Below, piece after piece: positions 47,254 to 56,998 of a stretch of DNA of 64,000 nucleotides (the first letter of the stretch is position 1; the number at the start of each line of letters is the position of its first letter). The stretch is taken from NCBI RefSeq assembly GCF_024509525.1, contig NZ_JAMWEM010000002.1, positions 248,001 through 312,000 on the forward strand, in the 5' to 3' direction. The stretch comes from Streptococcus suis (GTDB taxonomy: Bacteria > Bacillota > Bacilli > Lactobacillales > Streptococcaceae). The notes beneath the pieces were generated by a model. That model worked only from the letters and a program-made list of their open reading frames with translations. It had not been told where the DNA came from and did no database searches. Both the position numbers and the translations under genes were made by a program.

Positions 47254-48734
47254 TCACCTAATAAAACTTCTTTCAAAAATTTTTTAGGCATCCAAAATGA
47301 GTGTTTCGTTATTCTTCTTCCGTCTGGTAGTTTGTCAGTATCTGATAATTTTCCCTTACCAACAAATTCATTAGGTCTAATTTCGTAGTAAGTATTCTGA
47401 GCATGAATTTTCGTGAATAAAATTGTATTGACTTTACTCTGAGGAAAGTTGGTAGATACTTTATTACCATTTTGACTCAATTCAACACCGTCTTGGATGA
47501 TTTTTCGTGTTTCTGTCCAAACTCTTTGGACCTCTGGAATTAGTCTATCTGGAAATCCCCAAAACTTGATACTATCTAGTACAAATAATTTATCCGATAC
47601 TTCTTTAAAAATGACAAATAAAAACCGTTTATTGCAAATTTCCAAAAATGGATGTGATTCCTCCCAAATATCATTCCTTGCCAATTCTTCAAATTGATAA
47701 TTTTTAAAAGGAGAATCTTCTTTAGGCAAGCCATTTTTATCTACACGAATAACGCGTAAATTCATATTGGCTTTTTGAAATTCTTGTGTCTTTTCAAGGT
47801 CTCCAGTCAGCCCCAATATATTTTTAACTAGAGTGCTATTTTTCCCTTTTGCTCTAGGATTCACGTCAAATCGACTATATAATTCTTCCTCAGAAAATCC
47901 TTTATAGGCTAAAATTTTGTCTGCAATAACCTGTGTAAATGATTTTTTCTCGCCTCTGGCAGTTGCTAATATACTTTCTTGATCAACTTGATTAAATATC
48001 TTATGATTGATCAAATATGTCATATAACTTGACTTTAATTCCCAAGCCCTTTGTTTTGCTAGAGTATCACTAAACGGCTGAATACGAAAATCTTTTCCTT
48101 TTCCCGCACCTTTTGTACAGGTAGACAAGTAGTTTCCATCTGATTCGGAAAGTTCATGGGCTTTACCTTGCTTAATCTTTTCTACAATGCGATTATAATC
48201 CTCAAGGATAACCTCCATATCCTCTTCAAACCATTCATACAAGAAGACTTTTTCAATGATATAATCTGACATAGTCTGCCCTGGAATGAGACCATTGTAA
48301 AACAGTAAAAGTATTTTAGAACATTTTTGCCATAGATGAGTGGAGTAAAAGTCATCTAGATTTTCCTCCATATAGTTTAATATTGTTAAAACTAATCGCT
48401 CTTTTGCACTAATTGTTCCATTCTTGTTCACTTTAAAAGGTGTTACTTTTAATTCCACTCCAACCTTATCAAAGTCAGCAGCAGAATCACTATTGGGCTG
48501 ATAACCATAGAAATACTTTTCTATGTAATTGCCATATTGCCCTTTAGATTTCATGCTGATTTCTTTATCAACAACTTCTGAAGGCGTACCCTCTTTAAAA
48601 TCTCGATAAGTTTTATAAGGTGAAACTTGGTATTCCGCAATAATCTCTCCAAGTGATCTATCTAATAAATGTTGAGAATAATCTAGAATACTTTGAATAT
48701 CTGTCTCATCATAATTGAATAACTGCTTTTCCAT
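47244..48734 (-). CDS. Sau3AI/MutH-family type II restriction endonuclease
   Basis: A 496-residue endonuclease. The N-terminal catalytic domain holds GNYIEKYFYG (Glu72), then Asp87, and VELKVTPF (Glu94, Lys96). The Asp-x6-Glu-x-Lys spacing and the upstream Glu match MutH and Sau3AI. The second half is the effector/DNA-binding MutH-like copy of Sau3AI. Sau3AI and its lactococcal relative LlaKR2I cut GATC; specificity here is inferred from this family. It is divergent from a C5-cytosine methyltransferase and 111 bp away, the usual layout. Codons are AT-richer than in neighbouring core genes, suggesting acquisition. Confidence 0.82.
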   Translation of the reverse strand: MEKQLFNYDETDIQSILDYSQHLLDRSLGEIIAEYQVSPYKTYRDFKEGTPSEVVDKEISMKSKGQYGNYIEKYFYGYQPNSDSAADFDKVGVELKVTPFKVNKNGTISAKERLVLTILNYMEENLDDFYSTHLWQKCSKILLLFYNGLIPGQTMSDYIIEKVFLYEWFEEDMEVILEDYNRIVEKIKQGKAHELSESDGNYLSTCTKGAGKGKDFRIQPFSDTLAKQRAWELKSSYMTYLINHKIFNQVDQESILATARGEKKSFTQVIADKILAYKGFSEEELYSRFDVNPRAKGKNSTLVKNILGLTGDLEKTQEFQKANMNLRVIRVDKNGLPKEDSPFKNYQFEELARNDIWEESHPFLEICNKRFLFVIFKEVSDKLFVLDSIKFWGFPDRLIPEVQRVWTETRKIIQDGVELSQNGNKVSTNFPQSKVNTILFTKIHAQNTYYEIRPNEFVGKGKLSDTDKLPDGRRITKHSFWMPKKFLKEVLLGEWD

Positions 48735-48765
48735 ATTAATTTCCTTGCTAAATTCTTATAGCTCT

Positions 48766-48814
48766 ATTATATCAAATAAAAATCCTTGATCGAAATTGTT
48801 TTTTACGTTATAAT
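48766..48814. promoter_or_regulatory. Divergent overlapping promoters of the R-M genes sharing a GATC
   Basis: For the methyltransferase (plus) TTGATC (48786-48791) and TATAAT (48809-48814) are 17 bp apart. For the endonuclease (minus) TTCGAT (48794-48789) and TATAAT (48771-48766, extended TGATATAAT) are also 17 bp apart. The two -35 hexamers overlap by 3 bp. The single GATC at 48788-48791 falls in both, so the probable recognition site of the system lies where polymerase must bind for either gene. Confidence 0.7.
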
Positions 48815-48845
48815 AGATAGTATTAAATGAACTTGAGGAGAAAAA

Positions 48846-50111
48846 ATGAATATTCTCGAACTCTTTGCCGGTGTAGGCGGTTTTCGCATCGGTCTTGAAA
48901 ATGCTGACAAAGATTACTTCCAAACAAAATGGGCAAATCAATGGGAGCCTTCTCGAAAATCACAGGATGCTTTTGAAGTTTACGATTTGCATTTTCCAGA
49001 TAGCGAAAACATCAATATTAGTATTTCAGAAATTTCTGACGACAAGTTTGCTGAGATGAATCCAGAAATGATTGTTGGCGGTTTCCCATGCCAAGACTAT
49101 TCTGTCGCTCGCAGTAAAAAGAACGAACAGGGAATTGAAGGAAAAAAAGGGGTCCTTTTTTGGGAGATTATCCGTGCTACTCGTATCACAAAACCAAAGT
49201 ATCTCATTTTAGAAAATGTTGACCGACTTCTTAAAGCCCCTTCTAAACAAAGAGGGCGTGACTTTGCCATTATGTTGACAGCATTTAACAATCTTGGTTA
49301 CTCGGTTGAATGGCGGGTTATCAATGCTGCCGAATACGGCCGAAGCCAACGCCGTCGTCGTGTATTCTTCTTTGTTTATCGAAATGATACCACTTTTGCA
49401 AAAAGACTTGACGAACAATTTGAAAACACTGAAACTGTGTTTAACGAAAATCGCTACAACGAGTATCTATTCCATTCAGGTTTGTTTGCAACCCAATTTC
49501 CAATCAAGCCAACACCTGTAAAAAATCGTCAAGTTTATTACAAATTAGCAGAAGATATTGTTGAAGTATCAGATAACTTCACAGGTACTGTATGGAATAC
49601 AGGTGTCATGAGACACGGCAAATACTATTCCGTCGATACTCAGTGTGACTATAAAGGTCAACCAATCACTCTTGGAGAAATCTTACAAGATGAAAAAGAT
49701 GTGCCTGAGAAATACTTTTTGACAGACCCCGCTAAACTAGAAAAATTCCAATATTTACGAGGTCCTAAAAAAATCGAAAGAACTTCGGCAGACGGTCACA
49801 CCTATACCTATTCCGAAGGTGGAATGTCACCAACCGATGACCTAAATCTACCTGGACGAACTATGTTGACTTCCGAAGGTACTGTCAATCGCTCAACTCA
49901 CTTTATCAATGTAAACAATCGATACCGTTTGATTACTCCTGTAGAAGCAGAGAGATTGCAAGACTTCCCAGATGATTGGACAAAGCAGAAAAAATTAGCA
50001 GATGGCTCCATTGTAGAGGTATCTGATAAAATGCGTATGTTCTTTATGGGAAATGCCCTCGTAACTGAAATTGTGAAACAGATTGGAGAATATATAAAAA
50101 CACTCGACTAA
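48846..50111 (+). CDS. DNA (cytosine-5) methyltransferase of the R-M system
   Basis: A 421-residue C5-methyltransferase. Motif I is ELFAGVGGFRIGLE (5-18), motif IV is GGFPCQDYS with nucleophile Cys82, motif VI is ENV at 123-125, motif VIII is QRRRRVF (168-174), and motifs IX/X are RLITPVEAERLQDFPDDW and MGNALVTEI. The target-recognition domain lies around 200-375. It would protect host DNA by methylating cytosine in the same site the endonuclease cuts, GATC by family inference. GAGGAG precedes the start. A terminator hairpin overlaps the stop. Confidence 0.9.
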   Translation: MNILELFAGVGGFRIGLENADKDYFQTKWANQWEPSRKSQDAFEVYDLHFPDSENINISISEISDDKFAEMNPEMIVGGFPCQDYSVARSKKNEQGIEGKKGVLFWEIIRATRITKPKYLILENVDRLLKAPSKQRGRDFAIMLTAFNNLGYSVEWRVINAAEYGRSQRRRRVFFFVYRNDTTFAKRLDEQFENTETVFNENRYNEYLFHSGLFATQFPIKPTPVKNRQVYYKLAEDIVEVSDNFTGTVWNTGVMRHGKYYSVDTQCDYKGQPITLGEILQDEKDVPEKYFLTDPAKLEKFQYLRGPKKIERTSADGHTYTYSEGGMSPTDDLNLPGRTMLTSEGTVNRSTHFINVNNRYRLITPVEAERLQDFPDDWTKQKKLADGSIVEVSDKMRMFFMGNALVTEIVKQIGEYIKTLD

Positions 50112-50123
50112 TTTGAGTGTTTT
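50097..50123 (+). terminator. Terminator of the methyltransferase gene
   Basis: AAAACACTC-N9-GAGTGTTTT with a T-rich tail forms a 9-bp stem; its 5' arm lies within the last codons. Confidence 0.8.
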
Positions 50124-50151
50124 TATAATACTAATTTTATCCCATAGTAAG

Positions 50152-52466
50152 TCAATCTTCAAAATAAAATCTTTCAAAAATCTCTCTCCTATCCTGTTGA
50201 TCCTCTAATACTTTGGTGTTAAACCTTATCTGATTCTCATCTATACTCAATACATAAGGTTTCATCCATTCAATTTCTTCAAAAGTAAAACCATATTTAA
50301 GTAACCAAATCTCTTTATCATCAACTGTTCCATATTTAATTAGATTAATCATATTAATAGCTCTATCGTCTGCCATTTTCTGATAATATTTGTCAAATAC
50401 TGCTGTGAAGATATCAATTAATCTAAAACTTATTATTTTATCAAGATAGTCATAAGTATCAAAAACAATTAAGTCGTAACTTACTCCCACTGCCTTAGTT
50501 CCTTTTGCAAACAACGAGAATGCCTCTAAACTTTTATTCGGTATGTCACTATACGGCATCGTGAACTTAGTTTCTAATTTTTTCAGACTTTGAATTGCAG
50601 ATTTTGTTCCTAGTTTGCTTAATCGATCTCTTTCTTGTTTCTGACTAATATACGCATACCTATAAAAACAAATATCTTTAAAAGTTTTCCCGTAAATTTT
50701 CCAAATCATAATTTGTATTGCTGAATTTATTACAGCCGATTCTCCTTTAGATAATTCTCTTTGTAAGAAAATACTATAAATCATTTGGAAATATTCCGAA
50801 ATCAACCTACTATCAAGTTCTTTCAACGGTTTAAGATTTCCATCAATAAAAATTATATCTAAAATTGCTTTGGCTAAGTTAAAACTATCAATATTTTGCA
50901 AATTCTCCAACTGATTTGGAGTCAAATTATACTCATCAGAGTATGTCTCTTCCAGAATAGAGTTTTTAAAGTCTTCCAAATCACTAAGTTTTTCTGGCAA
51001 TTCTTTTTCTAATAAGGAAACCGTCTGTAAGCTTACTTCTCCTTTCATTATAGTTCTAAATTTTGCCATAACACTTGTCTTAATGACTATTTCTCCATAA
51101 TCAAACTTCTTATCTACTGTACTTCTTCCTGCTCTTCCAATCAAATTTTTGATTGATAAGCGTTTTGACGCTGGAAAAGTATTTAAAAATACTAAATCAA
51201 ATGGCATGTTTATACCTTGTTCCAAGGTAGATGTCGCGAAGCATATTTTACAAAAACCTAATCTAGTAAATTTCTCAATCAACAACCTTACATCGAGTGG
51301 TAGAGAACCATGATGCATGACGATTCCACGCTTAAGAAAATGAATTAACTCGGAGTACCTATCATCACCATTTGTATCATTACCTCCAATCAATAAAGAA
51401 ATTTCATCTATTAGTTCTATGGATGTTGGGTCAGAAATTTCATCACAGAGTTCCGTATATTTTGAAAATTCATCTAATACACTTTGACTTACAATGCTTG
51501 TTTTCGTTGAATATATTAATACACTCCCGCCATTTTCTAAAACTCGTTCTATCGGATCATAATCGCATTCGACTTTAGTCTTTCCCATTACTGTTTTCTC
51601 TATACCAAAATGAGAATAACTTCCATCTTCATTTTGCGTATAATAAATTTGGCCAACATTTTTTAATTTAAAGTTTACGAATTTTGATGTACTTTTTTCA
51701 AAATGATTTTTTTGAATTTGAGCTTCTGGATTACTAATAAAGGGATGTGCAAAAATATACTTAACTGAAGGAAATACTTTTTTGCTCCTTCTGATAATAC
51801 TATCAAAATATAATCCACGAGCACTTTCTTCATCACCTAACTGAGCTTCATCAAAAAGCATAAATTCGATATCAAATGAGTTGTGAACTTTAAATAAATC
51901 TTTGCATCTTTCAGGAGTGAGAATAAAGATATTTCGTTTTGCATGTAAAACATTAATACGCTCCACAAAAGTGAGTAAGTTTATTGTTTTATCTCTTAAA
52001 GTTTCTTTCAAATTCATATAGTACTCGTTTATTAACGCTCTTGAAGGCACAACTATTACTATATCTCTTTGCAGGACTGTTCGATTATCCTCCGAAACAC
52101 ATATGATTTTCCTGTACTTGTTGGTGCAGAAAAACTGAAACATTGACTTTTTTCAATTCCTTCAACTATCTTAGCTTGGACAGGAGTGAAAAGTTCACCA
52201 AACCTTTCTTGAATATATTTTTGATACATTCCAAAAATAATTTCTGGTAATGACTCTGTTTCTAATTCTTTATAATGCAATCCCATATACTTAATAACCA
52301 TATGTTCTATCTCTTCAAACATTTCGGGTTGATATATTTTAAAGTAACATAATATTTCTAAATCAGTCGCATTTATCGGTCCGTTTATATAGAGTGATTG
52401 CATTGTACTTTCAAGGATATTGTGAAGTTTTTCGCCTCTCTTTATATTTCTAATCACATTTTTCAT
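50152..52466 (-). pseudogene. hamB: Hachiman-like DEAD/DEAH helicase (HamB type), interrupted by a frameshift
   Basis: Two minus-strand frames join into a superfamily 2 helicase of about 770 residues. The first (52466-52059) has a Q-motif-like FTPVQ and Walker A SAPTSTGKS. The second (from 52143) has VVPSRALINEYY (Ia), FMLFDEAQLGDE (II), VLIYSTKTS, GIVMHHGSLP, FATSTLEQGINMPFD and LIGRAGRSTVD (IV-VI) and a long C-terminal region. The frames meet at about 52070-52078, where one extra base in the GG/CC would give a continuous QSLQRDIVIVVPS reading. It follows the HamA-like nuclease by 9 bp. Without repair of the frameshift it would be two non-functional pieces. Confidence 0.7.
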
Positions 52467-52475
52467 ACCTAACCT

Positions 52476-53168
52476 CTAAAATGTATTAATTGCAATATAG
52501 ATTACTTCAATATGCTGAGAAAGTGTTTGAAAATATTTATTTTTAGTAATATTCGAAATCAAAGTATCATCATCAATTTTAGTACTAGAAAATCCACAAG
52601 CAAAAGCTCTACTACCTAATGCGGCATTATTTAAACTCTCTTTCGTAAAAAAATCTCTAATATCTAATAAATCAGACTTATCTCTCTCTTCGGTGATAAA
52701 TTTATCAACTTGTTTCATTGCTTTACCATAGGCATTCGTATCTTTTACATACTTAGCTTCTCCAAAAATAATATATTTTCCATTCATTTCAGAGAAGAAG
52801 TCAAATCCTGGATTTCCAGCAATCTTCTGCTTAATAAATTCTGCTAAAGGGATGTCAGAGTGTCCGAGTTCACTTATTATCGCCGAACGAGATAATTCAG
52901 ATACAACTGTTTCTCCTATTTCAGTTGTGATTGTATCCTGTGAACCACTTTCAAGTCTGGTCTTTAACTTTTCAACAGTACGAGTAGTTCTAGCCGAAAA
53001 ACTCGACTTTATGTAATCTTCATCAAATCCATTAATCCACGATATATCTTGAAAACGCTCTATAATATCTCTTATTGTAATACTTATATCTTCCGGATCT
53101 ATGCGTAAAAAGGTAATATGTTGATATCCGAGTGATGTTAGCCGTTTATGTGAGATAACCTTAACCAT
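52476..53168 (-). CDS. hamA: Hachiman-like HamA (DUF1837-type) nuclease
   Basis: A 230-residue cytosolic protein. GETVVSELSRS (Glu86), NPGFDFFSE (Asp123) and FGEAKY (Glu137-x-Lys139) fit a PD-(D/E)XK nuclease core and the GFD...GExK pattern of HamA/AbpA (DUF1837) proteins. Hachiman consists of this nuclease and a superfamily 2 helicase in one operon; the helicase senses damaged or invading DNA and releases the nuclease. The helicase gene follows after 9 bp, supporting the call. Assignment is by motif and neighbourhood only. The gene is AT-rich compared with valS beside it. Confidence 0.65.
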   Translation of the reverse strand: MVKVISHKRLTSLGYQHITFLRIDPEDISITIRDIIERFQDISWINGFDEDYIKSSFSARTTRTVEKLKTRLESGSQDTITTEIGETVVSELSRSAIISELGHSDIPLAEFIKQKIAGNPGFDFFSEMNGKYIIFGEAKYVKDTNAYGKAMKQVDKFITEERDKSDLLDIRDFFTKESLNNAALGSRAFACGFSSTKIDDDTLISNITKNKYFQTLSQHIEVIYIAINTF

Positions 53169-53183
53169 AAAACTCCTAAAGCT

Positions 53184-53234
53184 ATTATAATATCCCCATT
53201 ATACCACAATCCCCAGCCTAAAAAGGCTGGGGAT
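53184..53234. promoter_or_regulatory. Promoter region of the Hachiman-like operon with valS-side hairpin
   Basis: The perfect 10-bp hairpin ATCCCCAGCC-TAAAAA-GGCTGGGGAT (53209-53234) lies 16 bp after the valS stop; its T-run (TTTTAT) faces the plus strand. Adjacent on the minus strand is an extended -10, TGGTATAAT (53206-53198), and a second TATAAT at 53189-53184, ahead of the hamA-like start with TAGGAG as ribosome site. Confidence 0.55.
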
Positions 53235-53249
53235 TTTATCGTATTCTTC

Positions 53250-55901
53250 CTACTTAACCAATTTTTTCATTTCTGCGATACGTTCCTGTGTCGCATCGTA
53301 TTTAGCTTGGTAGTCAGCTTGTTTTTCTTTTTCTTTTTCAACAACTTCTGGTTTGGCGTTGGCGATGAAGCGTTCGTTGCTGAGTTTTTTGCCGACCATG
53401 TCTAGTTCTTTTTGCCACTTGGCAAGCTCTTTGTCCAGACGAGCCAACTCTTCTTCGATGTTGAGGAGGTCGGCTAGTGGCAAGAATATTTCAGCACCGG
53501 TGATAACGGCTGACATAGCTAGTTCTGGTGCAACGATACTTGAGCTGATTTCCAACTGTTCTGGATTTGTAAAGCGGCGGATGTAGTTTTCATTTGCCTT
53601 GAAGAAGGTTTCAAGCTCAGAATCCGCTGTCTTAATCAAAATGGTAATCGGCTTAGAAGGGGCAACATTGACTTCTGCTCTGCTATTTCGCACCGAACGG
53701 ATCAAGTCCTTGAGGCTTTCCACTCCCTTGTGAGCTTCCGCATTTTCAAAGGCTGGATTGACAACAGGGTAAGCTGCCACCACGATAGACCCCTCTGCAT
53801 ACTGGGCGAAGATTTCTTCCGTCACGAACGGCATGATTGGGTGGAGGAGGCGAAGGATTTGGTCCAGCGTGTAAAGAAGGACAGAGCGAGTCATGACTTT
53901 CTCGGCCTCATTATCGCTGTAAAGCACTTCCTTGGTCAGCTCCACATACCAGTTGGCGAACTCTTCCCAGATGAAGTTGTAGAGGATGTGACCAGCCACA
54001 CCGAACTCGAACTTGTCGAAGTTTTCAGTAACCTTGGCAATGGTTTCGTTGAGGTTGTGGAGAATCCAGCGGTCCGTCACGTTGCCAGCCTCACCAGCTG
54101 CGACTTTCGCGACATTCTCACGCGCCGCATCCAAGGTCAAGCCTTCATTGTTCATGAGGATGTAGCGGGAAATGTTCCAAATCTTGTTGATGAAATTCCA
54201 AGACGCGTCCATCTTCTCATAAGAGAAGCGAACATCTTGACCAGGAGCAGAGCCGTTTGACAAGAACCAACGCAAAGCGTCCGCACCGTATTTCTCGATG
54301 ACATCCATTGGGTCAATCCCGTTTCCAAGCGACTTGGACATCTTGCGGCCTTCTTCGTCACGGATCAAACCGTGGATCAGCACGTTCTTGAAGGGCTGAC
54401 GGCCTGTGAACTCAAGCGATTGGAAAATCATCCGCGACACCCAGAAGAAGATGATATCGTAGCCCGTTACCAAGGTTGAGGTTGGGAAGTAACGCTGGAA
54501 GTCCGCCGCGTTTTCGTCAGGCCAGCCCATGGTTGAGAATGGCCAAAGGGCAGAGCTGAACCAGGTATCTAGGACATCCTCATCCTGTACCCAACCGTCA
54601 CCTGCTGGAGCCTCTTCTCCAACGTGCATTTCGCCAGATTCGTTATACCATGCTGGAATCTGATGCCCCCACCAAAGCTGACGCGAGATAACCCAGTCGT
54701 GTACATTTTCCATCCATTGAAGGAAAGTATCGTTGAAGCGTGGTGGGTAAAATTCTACCTTGTCAGCTGTGTCTTGGTTGGCAATGGCATTCTTAGCCAA
54801 TTGGTCCATCTTAACAAACCATTGGGTTGACAAACGTGGCTCAACTACGACACCTGTACGCTCCGAGTGACCAACGGAATGCACACGGTTTTCGATTTCC
54901 ACAAGGGCTCCCAGTTCTTGCAACTTAGCCACCGTTGCCTTACGGGCTTCAAAGCGGTCCATGCCTGCAAATTCGCCTGCGAGCTCATTCATAGTACCGT
55001 CGTCGTTCATGACATTGACTTGTGGCAGATTGTGGCGTTGACTTACGAGGAAGTCATTTGGATCGTGAGCAGGAGTGATTTTCACAACCCCTGTACCAAA
55101 TTCAGGATCCGCGTGCTCATCCGCAACAATTGGGATTGGCTTGTTGACGATTGGCAGGATAACATTCTTGCCAATCAAGTCCTTGTAACGTGGATCTTCT
55201 GGGTTAACCGCCACCGCAACATCACCGAACATGGTTTCAGGACGGGTTGTCGCAACTTGAAGAGCACGAGAACCATCTTCCAACATATAATTCATGTGAT
55301 AGAAAGCACCTTCTACGTCCTTGTGAATAACCTCGATGTCAGAAAGGGCTGTGCGAGCCGCTGGGTCCCAGTTAATGATAAATTCGCCGCGGTAGATCCA
55401 GCCTTTTTTGTAGAGTTCTACAAAGACCTTGCGAACGGCTTTCGACAAGCCTTCGTCCAGCGTGAAGCGGTCACGTTGGTAGTCCAAAGACAGACCCAAC
55501 TTGCCCCATTGCTCACGAATAGTCGCTGCGTATTCATCTTTCCATTCCCAGACTTTATCGAGGAATTTTTCACGACCCAAGTCATAACGGGTCACGCCTT
55601 GCTCCCGCAAGCGTTCCTCAACCTTAGCCTGTGTGGCAATCCCCGCATGGTCCATACCTGGAAGCCAGAGGGTGTCAAAGCCCTGCATCCGCTTCTGACG
55701 GATGATAATATCTTGAAGGGTGGTATCCCAAGCGTGTCCCAAATGCAATTTACCTGTTACATTTGGTGGCGGAATGACGATCGAATAAGGCTTGGCTTCC
55801 GCATCGCCTGACGGCTTAAAGACATCTTGGTCCAACCAAGTTTGGTAACGACCAGCCTCAACCTCGGCTGGATTGTATTTTGGTGATAATTCTTTTGACA
55901 T
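53250..55901 (-). CDS. valS: Valyl-tRNA synthetase
   Basis: An 883-residue class I synthetase. The HIGH motif lies in [16 protein letters not shown], the editing domain includes [17 protein letters not shown], the KMSKS loop is [14 protein letters not shown], and a C-terminal tRNA-binding coiled coil ends the protein ([20 protein letters not shown]). It charges tRNA-Val and edits misacylated Thr. It is the third gene downstream of a T-box leader. The 113-bp gap before it contains a possible extra promoter (TATAAA-like) and an imperfect GAAATAG/CTATTTC hairpin without a T-run. Confidence 0.97.
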   Translation of the reverse strand: MSKELSPKYNPAEVEAGRYQTWLDQDVFKPSGDAEAKPYSIVIPPPNVTGKLHLGHAWDTTLQDIIIRQKRMQGFDTLWLPGMDHAGIATQAKVEERLREQGVTRYDLGREKFLDKVWEWKDEYAATIREQWGKLGLSLDYQRDRFTLDEGLSKAVRKVFVELYKKGWIYRGEFIINWDPAARTALSDIEVIHKDVEGAFYHMNYMLEDGSRALQVATTRPETMFGDVAVAVNPEDPRYKDLIGKNVILPIVNKPIPIVADEHADPEFGTGVVKITPAHDPNDFLVSQRHNLPQVNVMNDDGTMNELAGEFAGMDRFEARKATVAKLQELGALVEIENRVHSVGHSERTGVVVEPRLSTQWFVKMDQLAKNAIANQDTADKVEFYPPRFNDTFLQWMENVHDWVISRQLWWGHQIPAWYNESGEMHVGEEAPAGDGWVQDEDVLDTWFSSALWPFSTMGWPDENAADFQRYFPTSTLVTGYDIIFFWVSRMIFQSLEFTGRQPFKNVLIHGLIRDEEGRKMSKSLGNGIDPMDVIEKYGADALRWFLSNGSAPGQDVRFSYEKMDASWNFINKIWNISRYILMNNEGLTLDAARENVAKVAAGEAGNVTDRWILHNLNETIAKVTENFDKFEFGVAGHILYNFIWEEFANWYVELTKEVLYSDNEAEKVMTRSVLLYTLDQILRLLHPIMPFVTEEIFAQYAEGSIVVAAYPVVNPAFENAEAHKGVESLKDLIRSVRNSRAEVNVAPSKPITILIKTADSELETFFKANENYIRRFTNPEQLEISSSIVAPELAMSAVITGAEIFLPLADLLNIEEELARLDKELAKWQKELDMVGKKLSNERFIANAKPEVVEKEKEKQADYQAKYDATQERIAEMKKLVK

Positions 55902-56014
55902 TATTTTTCTCCTTTAGTATTCTTTAAGAAAATTGGTTTATACTATCCTCAAGCTAGAAATAGCCCAATTCTTTTTCATATAATCTCCTAGAAATAGTCA
56001 GTCCATTGGGCTGG

Positions 56015-56590
56015 CTATTTCGTTTGTTCTTGCTCAAGCTCCTCCATTTTTTGGATAATCAGTTGAGCTACGTCATTGGCAGAAAGATGAGTATTATTAA
56101 TTTTGAGATAATGCTGAATGCCCTCTGGAATGCCTAATGAGGTATATTGACATGTATCAGCTGTAGAGAGAATCTCAGCCTCTGAAACTTCAATGTGTCG
56201 TTTCAAAGGTTTATGGGTCAGTCGATTTTCTGTCCGATTACGCCGCAGACGTTCTTCCAAAGCAGTTTCCAACTCAACAAATAAAATTTCCTGACCATGA
56301 TGATGAAAAATCGTCTGAACAGTTGTAAGGAATTGAACCTCTATGAGATTTTTAAAATTAATCAAGGCAGTTCCGATTAGTGGGCGGCCTGACCTAGCAA
56401 ACACATCATAAACAGCAAATGTAATACGTGTATTGAGGTCAAACATATCCTCAGAAAATTCAGGAATAAAACGTAGGCTAAAATCAATCGAATCGTGATT
56501 ATGAAAGAGGGTCATCCCTGTCAATTTCGCAACTTCCTGCCCAACGGTCATCTTGCCAGAAGCTTGTGCTCCAATAATAATTAGATTCAT
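56015..56590 (-). CDS. P-loop nucleotide kinase-like protein
   Basis: A 191-residue cytosolic protein with Walker A GAQASGKM (7-14), a DHSIDF-like acceptor region (HNHDSIDFSLRF), RNRTENRLTHKP as a lid-like basic segment and a helical C-terminus. It resembles small shikimate/adenylate kinase-type AAA proteins of unknown substrate. It overlaps the VOC gene by 4 bp and precedes valS, so it should be induced with valS when tRNA-Val is uncharged. The C-terminal EELEQEQTK tail is acidic. Confidence 0.65.
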   Translation of the reverse strand: MNLIIIGAQASGKMTVGQEVAKLTGMTLFHNHDSIDFSLRFIPEFSEDMFDLNTRITFAVYDVFARSGRPLIGTALINFKNLIEVQFLTTVQTIFHHHGQEILFVELETALEERLRRNRTENRLTHKPLKRHIEVSEAEILSTADTCQYTSLGIPEGIQHYLKINNTHLSANDVAQLIIQKMEELEQEQTK

Positions 56591-56976
56591 CTTTCCTCCC
56601 CCACCAACTCAATCTTAATCCCATCTGGGTCTTCCAAATAGAGGGCGTAGTGGTCTGGTCCTCCTGCGTGGGGATAGCGGTCGTCGTAGAGAAGTTTGAC
56701 TCGTCTGGTCAAAAATTCCTTCCGCCATTGGTCAATGTCATCCGATGTTCCCGCATGAAAGGCTAGATGATTGAGACCTATACGGCAACGGTGATAACCT
56801 GCCTCTAGGAAGTCCTCTGGCGTTTGGACAAAGACCAGGTACTGCTCTGCTTTTTTGTAAGATAGCCCTTCCTCCCACTCCTGATAGAGCGAGTATCCCA
56901 GCTTGGTCAGGAGAAAGTCGTAAAATGCACGCGAGGTTTCTAAATTAGAAACGTAAATTTCAACATGATGTAGCAT
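56587..56976 (-). CDS. VOC (glyoxalase/bleomycin-resistance fold) family protein
   Basis: From the Met at 56976 it has 129 residues: two beta-alpha-beta-beta-beta modules with metal-ligand-type residues His3 (MLHHVEIYVSNLETSRAFY), His in LNHLAFHAG, and the closing YALYLEDPDGIKIELV. The VOC superfamily covers glyoxalases, dioxygenases and resistance proteins, so the substrate is unknown. The start has GGAAAGGAG upstream; five additional upstream codons are open but overlap that site. It is the first gene after the T-box. Confidence 0.8.
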   Translation of the reverse strand: MLHHVEIYVSNLETSRAFYDFLLTKLGYSLYQEWEEGLSYKKAEQYLVFVQTPEDFLEAGYHRCRIGLNHLAFHAGTSDDIDQWRKEFLTRRVKLLYDDRYPHAGGPDHYALYLEDPDGIKIELVGEER

Positions 56977-56998
56977 ATTTCTCCTTTCCAAATGAAAA

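Noticed and set aside
47244-48734. DpnII/SsuDAT1I-type GATC enzyme, the common S. suis system
   Set aside because: The catalytic layout (Glu72, Asp87, Glu94-x-Lys96) and two-lobed length fit Sau3AI/MutH, and the partner is a C5-cytosine, not an N6-adenine, methyltransferase.
52059-52143. Programmed frameshifting in the helicase
   Set aside because: No slippery heptamer or stimulatory hairpin is visible at the junction, and the needed shift falls inside the core helicase domain; a simple deletion or read error is likelier.
53209-53234. Hairpin after valS as a normal valS terminator
   Set aside because: Its U-run lies on the opposite strand, and on the valS strand the stem is followed by TGTGG, so I did not call it a confirmed valS terminator; it is described with the defence-operon promoter.
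54867-55811. Long open frame (314 codons) antisense to valS
   Set aside because: It lies wholly inside the strongly conserved valS frame, has no ribosome site, and its residue pattern mirrors the valS codons.
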